DNA from: Vitis vinifera
Lineage: Eukaryota; Streptophyta; Magnoliopsida; Vitales; Vitaceae
Direction: 5' to 3'
DNA length: 64,000 nt
Assembly (NCBI RefSeq): GCF_030704535.1
Contig: NC_081818.1
Span: 2,059,001 to 2,123,000 of the forward strand
Position 1 is the stretch's first letter; each line of letters opens with the position of its first letter. A model generated the notes under the pieces. That model ran no database searches and was not told where the DNA came from. It worked only from the letters and a program-made list of their open reading frames with translations. Positions 1-12,054 of this stretch are shown piece by piece. Both the position numbers and the translations under genes were made by a program.

Positions 1-339
1 ACTCTCTATGTTTCATGAGCTGCTCTAACGACAAACCTCTAAATGTAAATCTCAGAGTGTGTATCGCAACTTATCCAAAAGTAGATCTCGAAGTGTACAA
101 AGAATACTACTCATCTAGATAACTCAATCTATAATGTAATAATGACGAAAACAATATATCTCATGAGCATCCGGCTAAAGGATCCACCCATGCTCCTCGG
201 GTGAAACCTGATAGGATCCATCTCTATCTCAACAAATCCATGTAGGAAGGTCCTGATATAGTTAATAATCAAAAGCTCTGTACTAATACTCAATCTAAAA
301 CCAGGTCGGTCGCTATCCCAATCTCGAGGATACTCGAAG

Positions 340-760
340 AAAATGGTGAAATATGCCATAGTATAAGATCTGATGTCAAAGTCATGATATAAATAACCAA
401 CATTAATCATCCATCCTCATACCGCCACACAAACAAAATCTCATCGAAAGAGCAATATACCCTAGTATAGTATCTAATGTTGGAGTCGTGAGGCAAATAA
501 CCAACAATGTTCATCCATTTATGTACAACCCCATCGAGGAGAGGGAAATATGCCCCAATATGGATATCTTGTGCACAATAAAGAACATGACATCGTCAAC
601 CAAACATCTGTCAACATCAGCTAATCACCTGATAACATCAATCAAACATCTCAATGATCAAGATCAAGGATAGCCACACAACCAAACCATGATTAAGGAT
701 CTTAGAGCAAAGGGAAAATATGCCCTAGTGTGGATATCTGATGCACAACAAAAGGATTAA
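340..760. repeat. degenerate tandem repeats in retroelement-derived DNA
   Basis: A phrase like 'atatgcc(c/a)tagtat...atct' recurs near 351, 458, 547 and 717. Each copy is followed by a similar stretch about a quarter-turn-of-repeat later, such as 'aaataaccaacaat' or 'gcacaa(t/c)aaa'. The copies are spaced roughly 90-170 bp apart and have diverged. No gene is visible here. The block lies on the 3' side of the minus-strand gypsy integrase remnant, so it could be part of that element's 3' non-coding region. That assignment is inference. Confidence 0.4.
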
Positions 761-2170
761 TCTAGCATCATCAAAGGACTGTCTCCAACTCAAAAATCTA
801 GCAAACATTGATATACCAAGTAGGAGAGAGAAACAAAATGCTTCCAAAAGTATCTCCTATAAAAGAAAGCATAGTAGCGACTATACTTCAACCAATCTAC
901 ATAAGCCCATCCAAGTGAAGACTGTCTAAGATAACGTCTAATATCATGGCCTCAGGGTAGTCTTAAGACACGGGACATAACATAGGCCAGGGTGATAGGG
1001 TGAAAGAAATGAAAGGAAACTAGGCTCAAATACCCAATAACCAAACTCATACCCTCGTGTACAAGATGTAAGGCATAGAAGAACTCTCATGAGCCATGGA
1101 CCTAAAGGTAGTCAAAGGAAATGTCGATGGAGAATCAAGAGAAAGAATAAGTAGTCAAAACATCAATGAAACATGTGAAAGATGTGAAGAAGGTATCAAA
1201 TCAGAAATGTGTATCAATATGTAGGAAATGGATAAAAGATGGAAAAAAATCTGGAAAGAGGTGATGACACCAAAAATAAGGCAATGAGAAAGTGGAATGA
1301 ATGATGATCAACGCATATTAGTGCAATAAAGGAAAGTCATATCACCAATGATGGAATTGTGGGTAAGACAATGATCTGGAGACCCTAGTAAAATGTTACT
1401 CATCTCTCATACCTAATACATATCAACCGTGATCCAAGAAGCATAAGATCTCATAGACCTTTCATATGAACTCTCAACACTCCAAATGCATAACAAAAGT
1501 GGCTTAAAGAACAAAAAAAATCCTCATGGAAAACTTGCACAAACTCTCAGTGACAAACCCAATAAACCCTTAAATTACAACACATGCTCAATGGAGTAGG
1601 ATGTCAAATACAAACATATCACTTCTTTTTTTTTTTTTTGCGTGCGTCAATAAGTCATACTCCAATGAGAAACTACATGGAATGAATAAACTCTCTCAAA
1701 TCATTGATGAACACACAAAACCCTATCCCATGAGACAACCTCTCAAGCTAAAGTCTCTAAATCAATGCCAAATGATGGAATGAAAAGAGTGATACAACTA
1801 CCCAATATGCATCAATATGTGAAGAAGCAACATTTCAAGTGAAGAAAATATGAAGTGTAACAATAAATGATAAGTCGGGATCAAGATGAAATTATGGAAA
1901 TAATGGAGTGCAACAGACAAGATGATGAAGTGATAATAGAAAAGATGAGAAAGATAAACCTATAAGTCCACAGCTGATGAGGCTTTCCTAGCAAAGTATA
2001 ACTATACATCAAAGGGCCCCAACTCGAGTATAGAAATGATAAGCAAGGCTATAGAAAAGAAAAGGCTATAGCACACCACGCAAAACTCAATGGGTTATCA
2101 ACGGTCTAATATATCAATAAAGGTGACAAGGTGTAAGGCTAATTGATATGGCGGCCACCCATCATGCGAC
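761..2170. other. gene-free stretch, probably retroelement 3' region
   Basis: I see no coding signal, only short chance open frames. The composition is purine-rich on the plus strand with many 'catgaa/gatgaa' words. It resembles long terminal repeat or untranslated DNA of a plant gypsy element, but no matching second LTR was found in the window. Confidence 0.35.
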
Positions 2171-2177
2171 CATAATC

Positions 2178-3300
2178 TCAAACGTAATACTTCTTCAGCT
2201 GATCCACATTGGTAGGCTCTGAAAATTGGTTTCCATCTAAGTCGGTCAACCATACAACCCCTTCTGGAGTCAACTCTCGAATAACATAAGGCCCACTCCA
2301 ACTAGGTCTGAACTTCCCTCTGGGGTCTCCAACTAAGCCTCTAAGAATCTTCAAAACCAAATCTCCTTTCTATAATGGTCTCGGCTTAACTCGTTTCCTG
2401 AAAGCACGAGCCATCTTTCTTTGATAGGCCTGAACATGATCAACTACTCTCAATCTCTTCTCATCTAAAAGGTTAAGTTGATCAAATCGGGCTTGAGCCC
2501 ACTCTGTCTCAAAGATCTGCTACTCGAGAGCTACTCTCAATGAACCCATCTCTGTTTCAACTGGAAAAACAGCCTCCATACCATACACTAGAGATTAGTG
2601 TGTAGCTCCTGTAGAGGTGCGAAAAGAGGTACGATATGCCCACAATGCAAAAAGGAGTTTCTCCGACCAATCTCGAGAGGTTTCAGCCATCTTCATCAAA
2701 ATCTTCTTAATATTTTTATTTGCAGTCTCTACTGCCCCATTAGTTTGTGGCCTGTATGCAGAAGATCTATGATGTCAGATGTCATATTTCTGCAACAAAG
2801 TGTCAACCTCAGCTGGAAAGTGTACCCCTCTATCAGAAATCAACTCATGTGGCACCCCATAACGACAGATGGTGTGTGATATGATGAAACTAACGACTCT
2901 AGCATATGTCAACTTCCCATATGATGCAACTTCCACCCATTTGGTGAAATAATCTATGGCAACTAAGATAAACTCATGACCACTGGAAGATTTCGGTGAA
3001 ATCTTCCCAATAATATCAATACCCCATATTGAAAACGATCATGGCGAGGTCAAAGCATGTAACTCTGATGGTGGTGCATGAATGAAATCACCATGAGTTT
3101 GGCACTCGGGACATTTCTGAACAAACTGACAACAATCTGTCTCCATAGTCATCTAGAAGTAACTCGTCCTCATAATCTTACGGGCCAACATGTGTCATCC
3201 CATGTGTGGACCACAAACTCCCACATGAACCTCTCTCATCACTCGATCTGCAGAAGTTCGATCTAAACATAATAAAAGCATACAATCAGCTAATCTCCTA
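2178..3300 (-). pseudogene. Ty3/gypsy retrotransposon integrase, broken
   Basis: Read on the minus strand, the segment encodes the end of RNase H/zinc-binding region and a full integrase of a Ty3/gypsy element. In order it shows a His-His-Cys-Cys zinc region (CPECQTHGDFIHAPP near 3075-3130), the first catalytic Asp in WGIDIIG, a second in ISDRG, the catalytic Glu in GAVETANKN, and a C-terminal part ending FSEPTNVDQLKKYYV before a stop at 2178. The three catalytic acidic residues survive. However, the frame is interrupted by several stop codons, for example between PL and KGD near 2372. There is no reverse transcriptase upstream: sequence past about 3300 changes character. It is a dead, truncated copy. 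Class is secure; lineage within gypsy is not resolved. Confidence 0.85.
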
Positions 3301-3301
3301 T

Positions 3302-4015
3302 ATTAAGTGGGCCTAGGGTGTCTAAGTGAGCTTAAGTCTAAATTAGGGCTGCCAAGAGTCACAATGGGGTTAAATGAACCCCTCAACCCTAGTCCCTGAG
3401 GTGGCTTAAAAAAGATAGGTCATGCGAGTAGTAATGGGCCACCAGGGAATTGCTGTAAAGGACATGTGCTAGGAGGACAAAATGGAGGGTCTACAAATAT
3501 GCCCCTCTTCGATAGAGATCACGAGTGGAAGGAATGTGAGTAAAATACGAATAATGAGTGGAACGAAGTGAAATATACTGAAGAACAAAAAGAAAAGGAC
3601 CAGAGATTTAGTCATAGGACATGACGAGAGTAAGCTCGGAACATGGGGTCGCAATCACAAAAATAGAACAACTCTAGGTCGTGAGTTGAATGCTCTACGT
3701 GGAAAGAATGACTTTGGGTCATAGATAAGAAAAACGACTCTAGGTCGAGATGTGAGGAAAAATAAGAGATACCCGATGGAGTGAGGGAACTCATGGTAAG
3801 GTATATAAGGAATAAGGAAACATAAGATATTTCGGGAACCTAATAGTTGTATTTGGTTTTGTCCTCTGTAATATTCTCTATGATATAGTAGAAAATTTTT
3901 CTCTCATCCATGGATGTAAGTATGATTGATAGAACCACGTTAAAACCCTGTGTATCATTGTGTTGATTGTTTTATCTTTATATTCTTGATCTAACATTAT
4001 TGACATTAAATCTTT
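3302..4015 (+). repeat. LTR-like block abutting the gypsy remnant
   Basis: This block lacks coding capacity and looks like an LTR read on the plus strand. A GC-richer 5' part contains 'acaaatatgcccctcttcg'. It is followed by 'ttgtcctctgtaatattctc' and then 'accacgttaaaaccctgtg', phrases typical of the U3-R-U5 order of plant gypsy LTRs. If right, it lies opposite in orientation to the adjacent integrase and belongs to another insertion. No partner LTR or target duplication was found, so this is only a moderate call. Confidence 0.4.
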
Positions 4016-4315
4016 CTTAGACACAATAAAAAATATTTAGATAAATGTAATACGTTCACTCAAATGATCCTATATATTATGTAGATAGGATGAGATTGTA
4101 TTTATAAGATAAGTTGAGGTTTTTTGGATTTAATAAAATATTAAGGATACATTTGGAAATTGTTTTTAAAACCAGTTTTTATTCTTTATAAAATAAAATA
4201 AAAATTATGGCATGAGAACTTCTTTTTTTTTTTTTTTGGGATTGGGTTGTGTAAATACTTCATAAATAAAGAGTGGTGAATGATCCGGCCATTTAGAATA
4301 AAAACTTTCATTTAA

Positions 4316-4435
4316 AGTGTGTTTGATAGTAATTTTAAGAAGTGTTTTTAATTTTTTTAATACTTGAAAATTTTTTTTTTTCAAGTATTAGAAATGTTAG
4401 AAACACTTCTCAAAATCACTACCAAACCAAACGCA
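4316..4435. mobile_element. foldback (hairpin) MITE, about 120 bp
   Basis: The left arm runs 'gtttgatagtaattttaag', then 'aagtgttttt'. The reverse complement of the right arm runs 'gtttggtagtgattttgag', then 'aagtgtttct'. The arms meet in the centre at 'tacttgaaaa...ttttcaagta', so nearly the whole element folds on itself. This is a foldback MITE with no coding capacity. Confidence 0.75.
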
Positions 4436-4596
4436 TTCTTACTCATTTTTAAAGATGAAAGAAGTTTTGTAAATCTTATAAAAAGTTTTCCTTCTATTGT
4501 TTTGGAATACTAGCGGTAGCATCTCTAGCAACATTGTTTGCCATGACGTGTAGCTTTTCTTCTTGAGCTCACTTGCAACCTCTTGAGCTTTACAAC

Positions 4597-4915
4597 ATGT
4601 TTCGTAATACTTTTTGAAAATAATTTTCAAAAAATGGTTTTTGAAAACAGTTTAAAAAAATTCTCTTACTTTTTTCTAAATCAAAAGTTTTATTTAAAAA
4701 TCTAAAATGTTCTTAACTTGTTTTTTTTTTTTATATATATTTTTTAAAAATAACTTTTATATATGATACTTTATTTTTAATCATTTTCATATTTATATAA
4801 TTATTTTGTAAGGAATCTCTAAAAAAATGAAAATAATAAAAAATAATTAAAATATGTTCTTAGAAATTAAGACTAGTAACAAACAAATTTTGTTCCCATT
4901 GCTTAATTTTCCGCA
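4597..4915. mobile_element. MITE family B, copy 1 (degraded)
   Basis: AT-rich non-coding copy of a family seen repeatedly in this window. Shared order: 'gtaa(c/t)...tttttgaaaa', a block 'aaaacctaaaatatttttaa', then 'ttttat(a/g)t(c/t)ta(a/g)t(a/g)tttta', then 'aattaaaatatgttct'. The right end is poorly preserved. The family is defined by comparison with copies near 5.1, 12.8, 35.4, 36.8 and 37.6 kb. Confidence 0.5.
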
Positions 4916-5093
4916 ATAAATAAAATTATTTGTTGTCAAAGTATATAAACTTTTTACATTGTCATTTCAAAATTTTTTGTGGAAGAAACATATTTCATGC
5001 CTTATAGGAAAAAAATCAAATTTGTTGTATTAAAAAAATTAACAATTGTGAGTTTTGGAAAATTTTCACTTGTAAGACAAAAACTTATAATTC

Positions 5094-5491
5094 CTTGTTT
5101 GCTAATTGTTTTTTAAAACCGTTCTAGAAAACAGTTTTTGAGAACAACTTTTAAAACTATTCTTTGATGTTTTGTAAAACAAAAATATGTTTGAAAACTT
5201 AAAATATTTTTAACTTGTTTCTAATATTTTTTAAATGTCTTTTAAAATAATTTTTATGTCTAGTATTTTATTTTTAATCATTTTACATATTTATATTATT
5301 ATTTTTTAAAATAGTACTTAAAAAACAAATGAAAAGAATAGAAAATAATTAAAATATGTTCTCTGAAAATACCCTATTTTTTGTTCTTAAGAACAGAAAA
5401 TATAAAATAATTTTTGGTTGTCAAATACGTTTTCCCATTTTTTTTGTTTTGGAAAATAGAAAACTATTGTCAAAAATAGTTCTCAAACTGA
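5094..5491. mobile_element. MITE family B, copy 2
   Basis: One of the best-preserved copies. The left end is 'tgtttgctaattgttttt' with 'gaaaacagtttttgagaac'. The right end, 'gttttggaaaatagaaaac' then 'aatagttctcaaac', is roughly its inverted counterpart. The internal order matches the other copies. Confidence 0.6.
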
Positions 5492-6082
5492 ACTAGTTAA
5501 TATGAGGATTCTTATTCATATTATCAATTTTTTCTACTTGTTAGTAATTACTTGATTAACATATGCCTTATTTGTTAGAAAGATTTTTATTAGGAAGACT
5601 TCATAAATAAACCTTGCCTCGTATAAAAAGTATGATAAGATTGTATCTATAAGATAAGTTGAGGTTTTTTGGAATTCATAAAATATTAAGTACATGTTTG
5701 GAAATTGTTTTCATAAACAATTTTCTTTTTTTTTTATGCATTTATTTAGATAATTTTTTAGAACATTTTTTTGGGTGTTTAAGTTAAAATTTTTGTAAAA
5801 TATTTTTACAAAGAATTGATTGAAAAATTATTTTTTATATCTAATTTTTTAAACAAAATGTTATTTTTTAAAAAAAAAATTAAGAATAATTTTGAAAACT
5901 ATTATCTAGAACGTTGTGCTCTAAGAGCATCTTAATTCCAATGCTTTAGTGTCCATTTAACATTATTATTAAAAGCACTTCTAGCATAAACATTGCTTTT
6001 TTAGGAAAAGTTACAAAATTTTAAAATTACTTTTAAAAAGTTGAAAAAACAGTTATAGTACTTTGTGTGAAAAATCACTTAT

Positions 6083-6400
6083 TGTTGTAAAACGGGGATA
6101 AATGCAACGCAAGTCAAAGTAATAGAGATAAAATATATATTACTTTAACAACATATATAATGGGAAGAAGGAATCAGAAAAGAGAGTTAAGAGAATGAAA
6201 GATAAAAAGAATAAGAGAATGAGATAAATTTCTTTCTTACTTGGAGATGCATATCATAGGAGATGAGAAACCTTTTTATAGGCTTTCCAAATGGCTTCCA
6301 TTAATATTCTCATTAATGAGTATTAATGGAAGTCATAAATAATATTTAATTAACATTTATTATAATTAATGTGGTGACATTCATTACTTCAGTTATAACA
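6083..6400 (-). repeat. Ty1/copia 3' LTR
   Basis: 318-bp long terminal repeat, the downstream one for this minus-strand element. On the plus strand it starts TGTTGTAAAACGGGG and ends GTTATAACA, giving TG...CA termini. It matches 11552-11869 with roughly 30 scattered differences by eye (about 9%), indicating an old insertion. Confidence 0.9.
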
Positions 6401-6412
6401 CTCCCCCTTAGA
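6401..6412 (-). other. polypurine tract of the copia element
   Basis: The minus strand reads TCTAAGGGGGAG and is directly followed by the LTR start TGTTATAAC. Position and composition are those of the plus-strand primer of an LTR retrotransposon. Confidence 0.8.
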
Positions 6413-6644
6413 TGTCCACCCCATTGAAGAATATGTCTCATTAAAACCTTGCTAGTAAAAAAACCTTATGGGAAAAACCTAGTGAATGAAAAAGAGTACA
6501 ATATTCTTATAATTCTTTAAGTTACTCTTAGTATGTTAGGACTGCTTCATTAAAAACCTTGCCAGTAAAACCCAGTAGGACAAAACCTGAACAAAGGGAA
6601 AAAGTATACAGTACAATAACCCTTTTTTACAAGCATACTCCCCC

Positions 6645-9600
6645 TCATGTCGATATCCATGAGTTGACACATTCTAATCTTGTGTATTGACTTATTGAAT
6701 GTTGAGGTTGGCAATGATTTTGTGAATAATATGTTAGATTATCACTTGAGCGTATTTGTTGTACATCAATTTCACCACTCTTCTGGAGTTCATGTGTATA
6801 AAAGAATTTTGGTGAAATATGTTTAGTTCTATCTCCTTTAATATAACCCTCTATTATTTGTGCAATGCATGCAACATTATCTTCAAATAATATTGTCAAG
6901 TTGCCTTTGATAGAGGAGAGTCCACATGATTCCCGAATATGTTGGATCATAGATCTTAGCCATATACATTCACGACTTGCTTCATGAATTGCCAGTATTT
7001 TTGAATGATTTGATGATGTGTCCACCATTGTTTGTTTGATAGATCTCTATGAAATAGCAGTACCATTGCAATTAAACACATACCCTGTTTGTGACCTACC
7101 TTTATATACATCTGAAAGATATCCAGCATCTGCATATGCAAGCAATTGTTGTTTTAATTCCCTTCAGTAAAATAGACTCATATCAATAGTTCCGCGAAGA
7201 TAACACAATATATGTTTGATACTATTCCAACGTCTTCGAATTAGAGCGGAACTGTATCTTGCTAATAAATTGATAGAAAAAGCAATGTCTGGATGTGTAC
7301 AATTGGCAAGATACATAAGTGCACCAAAAGCACTAAGATATGGCACTTCAGGACCAATTAATCTTTCATTTTTTTTTGCAAGGATAAAATGGGTCATTTT
7401 TCACATCAAATGATCAAACAACCATTGGAGAACTTAAAGAATGCGCTTTATCCATATAAAAATGCTTCAAAACTTTTTTAATGTATGTTAATTGATGTAC
7501 TAAAACTCCATTTGGAAAATGTTCGATCTACAGGCCAAGACAAAATTTCATTTTGCTAATATTTATCATCTCAAATTCCTTTTTCAAGTAATTTGTTGTT
7601 TTTTTGAACTCTTCAGGAGTTCCAACAAGATTTAAGTCATTAACATACATTGCAATAATTTCAAATCCAGTTTCTGATTTCTTAATGAAGATGCATGGGC
7701 ATATAGGGTTATTCACACACCCTTCTTTTAGCAAGTATTCGCTAAGGCAATTGTGCCACATGCGTCTAGATTGCTTTAATCCATACAAGGATCATTGTAA
7801 CTTAATTGAGTACATGCTACAAGGCTTTATACAATTTACTTCAGACAATTTAAATCCTTTAGAGATTTTCATGTATATATCATTATCCATGGATCCGTAT
7901 AAATGTGTTGCAATAGCATTCATGATATGCATATCCAGTCCTTTTGAGACTGTCAAATTAATTAAGAAACGAAATGTGATTGCGCCCATGATAGGAGAGT
8001 ATGTTTCCTCGTAGTCAATACCAGGTCTCTGCAAGAAACCTAATGTTACTAATCACGCTTTATATCTTATGATCTCATTATTTTCATTGCATTTTAGTAC
8101 AAATACCCATTTGTATCCAACAAGTTTTACATATTCAGGTGTTTGGACTACAGGTCCAAAAACTTCTCATTTTGTTAATGAGTTTAACTCTTCCTGCATA
8201 GCTTCTTTCCATTTTGGCCAATCATTTCTTTGTTGGCATTCTTCAACATTTCGTGGTTTAGGATCTTCATCATTTCTTATGATATCAAAGGCCACTTGGA
8301 AAGCAAAAATATTGTTAATAATAATATTATTTTGATCCCATTTTTTCCTATGTGTACATAACTCATTGAGATCTCACAATTTTCAGGTACTTGTGTCTTT
8401 TTAATATGTGCTTTTTCAGGAGCTTTATGCTTTAATTGTGTATCTTCTAGGGCTATAGATTTATCAATTTTAAACTGATCAATCATTTTTATTGCCTCTT
8501 TTAGAGTGCCAAGTTTTTCTTGTGTTTTCCTCTTTTAATGAGTTACATCCTTTAAACCGATAGGTCTACCACATTTCAGTTGTATCTTAGATTCATTTGT
8601 TAAATGTCCTATAGGGACATCAATCTATGCTGGAGTATTTGCAGCCGAGATATATGACTTTGTCACTTTCTTTGTATCAATGAATGCATCTGGTAATTGA
8701 TTTGCAAGATTGTGCAAATGAATTATCCTTTGAACTTCTAGTTCACATTAATTCGTATGAGAATCAAGATGGATCATAGTAGATGTGTTCCAAGTAATTT
8801 CTCATTGTTCTTTAGGAATCGACTTTTCTACCCCTAATGACAGGAAAACACTCTCATTAAAATGACAATCCGCAAAGCGGGCTGTAAAAACATTGTCTAT
8901 CAAAGGTTCAAGATATCTTATGATAGATGGAGAATCAAAACCTACATAAATCCCAAGTTTTCGTTGGGGGCCCATTTTAGTGCGTTGTGTAGGTGCAATT
9001 TGTACATATAATGTACAACCAAAAATTCGTAAGTGAGAGATATTTGGTTGTTTTCCAAGTACAAGTTGTGAAGGGGAGTATTCATGGTAAGTTGTAGGTC
9101 GAATACGGACTAAAGCTGCAGCATGCATAATAGCATGTCCTCAGGCGGAAGTAGGTAATTTGGTTTTCATTAGTAATGTTCAAGCTATTAATTGAAGACA
9201 TTTGATGAAAGATTTTGCTAAACCATTTTGGGTATGAGTATGAGCAACAAGATGCTCAATATTTATCCCCACTGACATGTATATTCAATGAATGTTTGAG
9301 AAGTAAATTCACCAACATTATCAAGACGTATTGTCTTAATTGGATAATCTGGAAATTGTGTTCGTAATATGATTATTTGTGCAAGGAGTCTAGCAAAGGC
9401 AATGTTACGTGTAAAAAGGAGACAAACATGTGACAGTAAAAACATCTATTAAGATCATAAAATAATGGAATGGTCCACATGGTGGATGGATAGGCCCATA
9501 TATGTCCCCATGTATTCTTTCTAAAAAGACCGGTGACTCAGATATGACTTTAGTAAAAGATGGTCTGACTATCAATTTACCTTGTGAGCAGGCAGCACAT

Positions 9601-10162
9601 GAGTATTCATTAGGCAAAAGAATGTTTTGGTTCTTTAGTTGATGCCCATGTGAGTGTTCGATTATTCGACGCATCATTGAAGACCCTGGGTGACCTAGCC
9701 TATCATGCCAAATGATAAAAACTTTTGGGTTGTTGAATTTCTGGTTCACCACAACATATGATTCAATAGGCTTTATAGTTGTATGATACAACCTAGAGGA
9801 GAAAGCCGAGAGTTTTTCCATTATAAGCTTTTGGCCAAATATAATGGAAGTAATATAAAGATATTCTACATTATCTTCATAGTTTCAATATGATATCCAT
9901 TTCTACGGATATCTTTAAAACTGAGCAAATTTCTTTTGGATTTGTTAGAATATAAAGTGTTATTTATATGGAATCTAGTTCTATTTGGTAGCGTTATGTT
10001 TGCTCTTCCAGAGTCTTCAACTAAGTTTGTAGTACTAGATATGGTACTTACATTAGCTTTTATTAATGTCAATTCAAGGAAATATCTTTTATCTCGAAGA
10101 ATCGTGTGCGTGGTTGCACAGTCTGCGAAACATACATCATCCTTCTTGAGGCCAAATAACAC
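6645..10162 (-). pseudogene. copia pol: protease, integrase, RT, RNase H (broken)
   Basis: Minus-strand pol remnants appear in several frames. The protease region (10162-9866) ends with the NLLSFKDIRRNGYHIET motif. The pre-integrase zinc region carries WHDRLGHPGSSMMRRI near 9690 and a CxxC (CAAC) near 9597. The integrase core includes MILIDVFT and TIRLDNVGEFTSQTF. The reverse transcriptase runs from QRPGIDYEETYSPI (about 8030) through MYGLKQSRRMWH to AMYVNDLNLVG (about 7660). RNase H follows (7397-6645) with HEASRECIWLRSMI. Frameshifts and stops separate these pieces. The usual YVDD box of copia reverse transcriptase is YVND, losing one catalytic Asp. The copy is dead. Confidence 0.9.
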
Positions 10163-10275
10163 ATGGATTTAAGATAAAACTAATATAAAAAAAACAAGAC
10201 ATAATGTAAATAACAAAAGAAAATCATATGTAAATATAAGACATAATAATATATTATTTGATATATAAAGTAATA

Positions 10276-11317
10276 TCAATCAATGTTAATCTTCTCATCA
10301 TTTATTAAATGGTCTATTTTTTCATTGGGACCTCCAAAGAAATCAATATCATAGTAGGTTAGGTCTAATCTATCACCATCGGTAAAGTTCATCTCTATCT
10401 CTTTTCCTTTTTCTTTTATTGATGTTTGGTAAAGTTCGACCAAATGTTTGGGCGTACGACAGGTACGCGACCAATGCCCCTTCATACCACATCTATAACA
10501 ATTATTCTCATGGTTCTTATGAGGTTTATCTTGTAAACACTTCTCATTTTCTTGTTTTGCCTTAGTACTGTTCGACTTTTGGTGGTGCAATGAGGCTTTT
10601 CTTTTTTGAGAATTTAATGAATTATTACTATAAGAACCATGGTATCGGGGATTTCTTCCACGATCACGACCACATCCTCGTCCTCGTCCACGTCTACGAG
10701 TTTGGGACGATATTGCATTCACTTCAAGGAATTATTCAGATCTAGTTAGACGTAACTGGTGGTTTCTCATCAAAAGCTCATTATTTTGTTCAACAACCAG
10801 AAAACATGATATTAATTCAGAATATTTTGTAAATCTACACTCTTGATATTCCTATTGCAAGAGCACATTCGAGGCATGAAATGTTTTTAAAAATTTTCTC
10901 TAACATGTCTTCTTCTGTGATTTTTTCTCCATACAACTTTAATTAAGAACTGATTTTGAAAAGTGCAGAGTTATATTCACTAATAGTTTTAAAATCTTGG
11001 AACCTCAGGTATATCCAATCATATTGAGCTTTTGGGAAAATCACGGTTTTCTTATGGTCATATATTTCCTTCAAATTACTCCATAGAGTAAAAGGGTCTT
11101 TTACCATAAGATACTTATTTTTTATACCTTTATGGAGGTGATGGTAAAGGAAAATTAGTGTTTTTGTGCAATCCTGCAGGGATGCTTGATTTCCTTCTTT
11201 GATTATAACTTTAAGATTCATTGCATCAAGATGTATTTCAGCATCAAGGATCCAAGATAGATAGTTCTTTCCCAAAATATCAAGTGCCACAAATTCGGGT
11301 TTTGTGAGATTCGACAT
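10276..11317 (-). pseudogene. copia gag (broken)
   Basis: Starts at MSNLTKPEFVALDILGKNY (start codon at 11317), a typical start of plant copia gag of the UBN2 type, continuing to about 10943. A gap with stops and a frame change follows. The second part (10722-10276) has an Arg/Gly-rich stretch and a CCHC zinc knuckle at about 10459-10500 (CYRCGMKGHWSRTC, spacing CX2CX4HX4C), which in active elements binds the genomic RNA. The interruption between the two parts makes it a pseudogene. Confidence 0.88.
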
Positions 11318-11527
11318 TGTCAAATAACTTCACATATATGAAAAAACAATATTATTAGAATCAGTTATTATAAATTGATAGCATTGGTATAACTTTGATT
11401 ATAAACAAAATCAAATCATTTGTTTATAAATTTTAACAATATATAACAAAACAAATCAACAATAATATAAATATTTAAAATTTTATTCTATATAAATAAC
11501 TTCAAGTTTAAGATATGAGAATTACCT

Positions 11528-11551
11528 TCAGAGCAATTCGTGCTAATAACA
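11528..11551 (-). other. candidate primer-binding segment of the copia element
   Basis: Directly inside the 5' LTR, the minus strand reads 'tgttattagcacgaattg'. Its position is that of a primer-binding site. I did not match it to a particular tRNA; it is not the standard 3' end of initiator Met tRNA, so an internal tRNA segment is possible. Confidence 0.4.
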
Positions 11552-11869
11552 TGTTGTAAAACGGGGATAAATACAACGCAAGTCAAAGTAATAGAGATAA
11601 AATATATATTACTTTAACAATATATATAATGGGAAGAAGGAATTAGAGAAAAGAGTTGAGAGAATGAAAGACAAAAAGAATGAGAGAAAAAGAGAAATTT
11701 CTTTCTTGCTTGGAGGTGCATATCACAGGGGATGGGAAGTCATTTTATAGGATTTCCAAATGCCTTCCATTAATATTCTCATTAATAAGTATTAATGGAA
11801 GTCATAAATAATATTTAATTAACATTTATTAAAATTAATGTGGTGACATTCATTACTTTAGTTATAACA
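11552..11869 (-). repeat. Ty1/copia 5' LTR
   Basis: 318-bp LTR matching 6083-6400, with the same termini (TGTTGTAAAACGGGG...GTTATAACA on the plus strand). Being on the gag side, it is the promoter-bearing LTR of this minus-strand element. Confidence 0.9.
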
Positions 11870-12054
11870 TTTATAATGTTTTATTAAGAAATATTTGATA
11901 AATAATTCCTTAAAAAATACTTCTAACGAAAGCACTTCTCCTAAAGAAATATTACCAAACACACTTTCAATCCATAACGATATATTGAAATTAAAATATA
12001 AAAAATAATATAAAATGGATATTATTTTTTTGACATCAATACTTCTCTTACCAA

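Larger units (their letters stand above)
6078..11874 (-). mobile_element. Ty1/copia LTR retrotransposon with target-site duplication
   Basis: A structurally complete element, LTR to LTR 6083-11869 (5,787 bp), flanked by a near-identical 5-bp target duplication: cttat at 6078-6082 and tttat at 11870-11874. On the minus strand the order is 5' LTR, candidate primer-binding segment, gag with zinc knuckle, protease, integrase, reverse transcriptase, RNase H, polypurine tract and 3' LTR. Integrase before reverse transcriptase is the defining copia order. The coding region has many stops and frameshifts and an altered reverse-transcriptase active site, so the copy is not autonomous. Confidence 0.92.

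Noticed and set aside
5945..11970. Idea that the copia element had inserted into the middle of a foldback MITE
   Set aside because: 'aaagcacttct' occurs on both sides but as a direct, not inverted, repeat, and the remaining arms do not pair convincingly.
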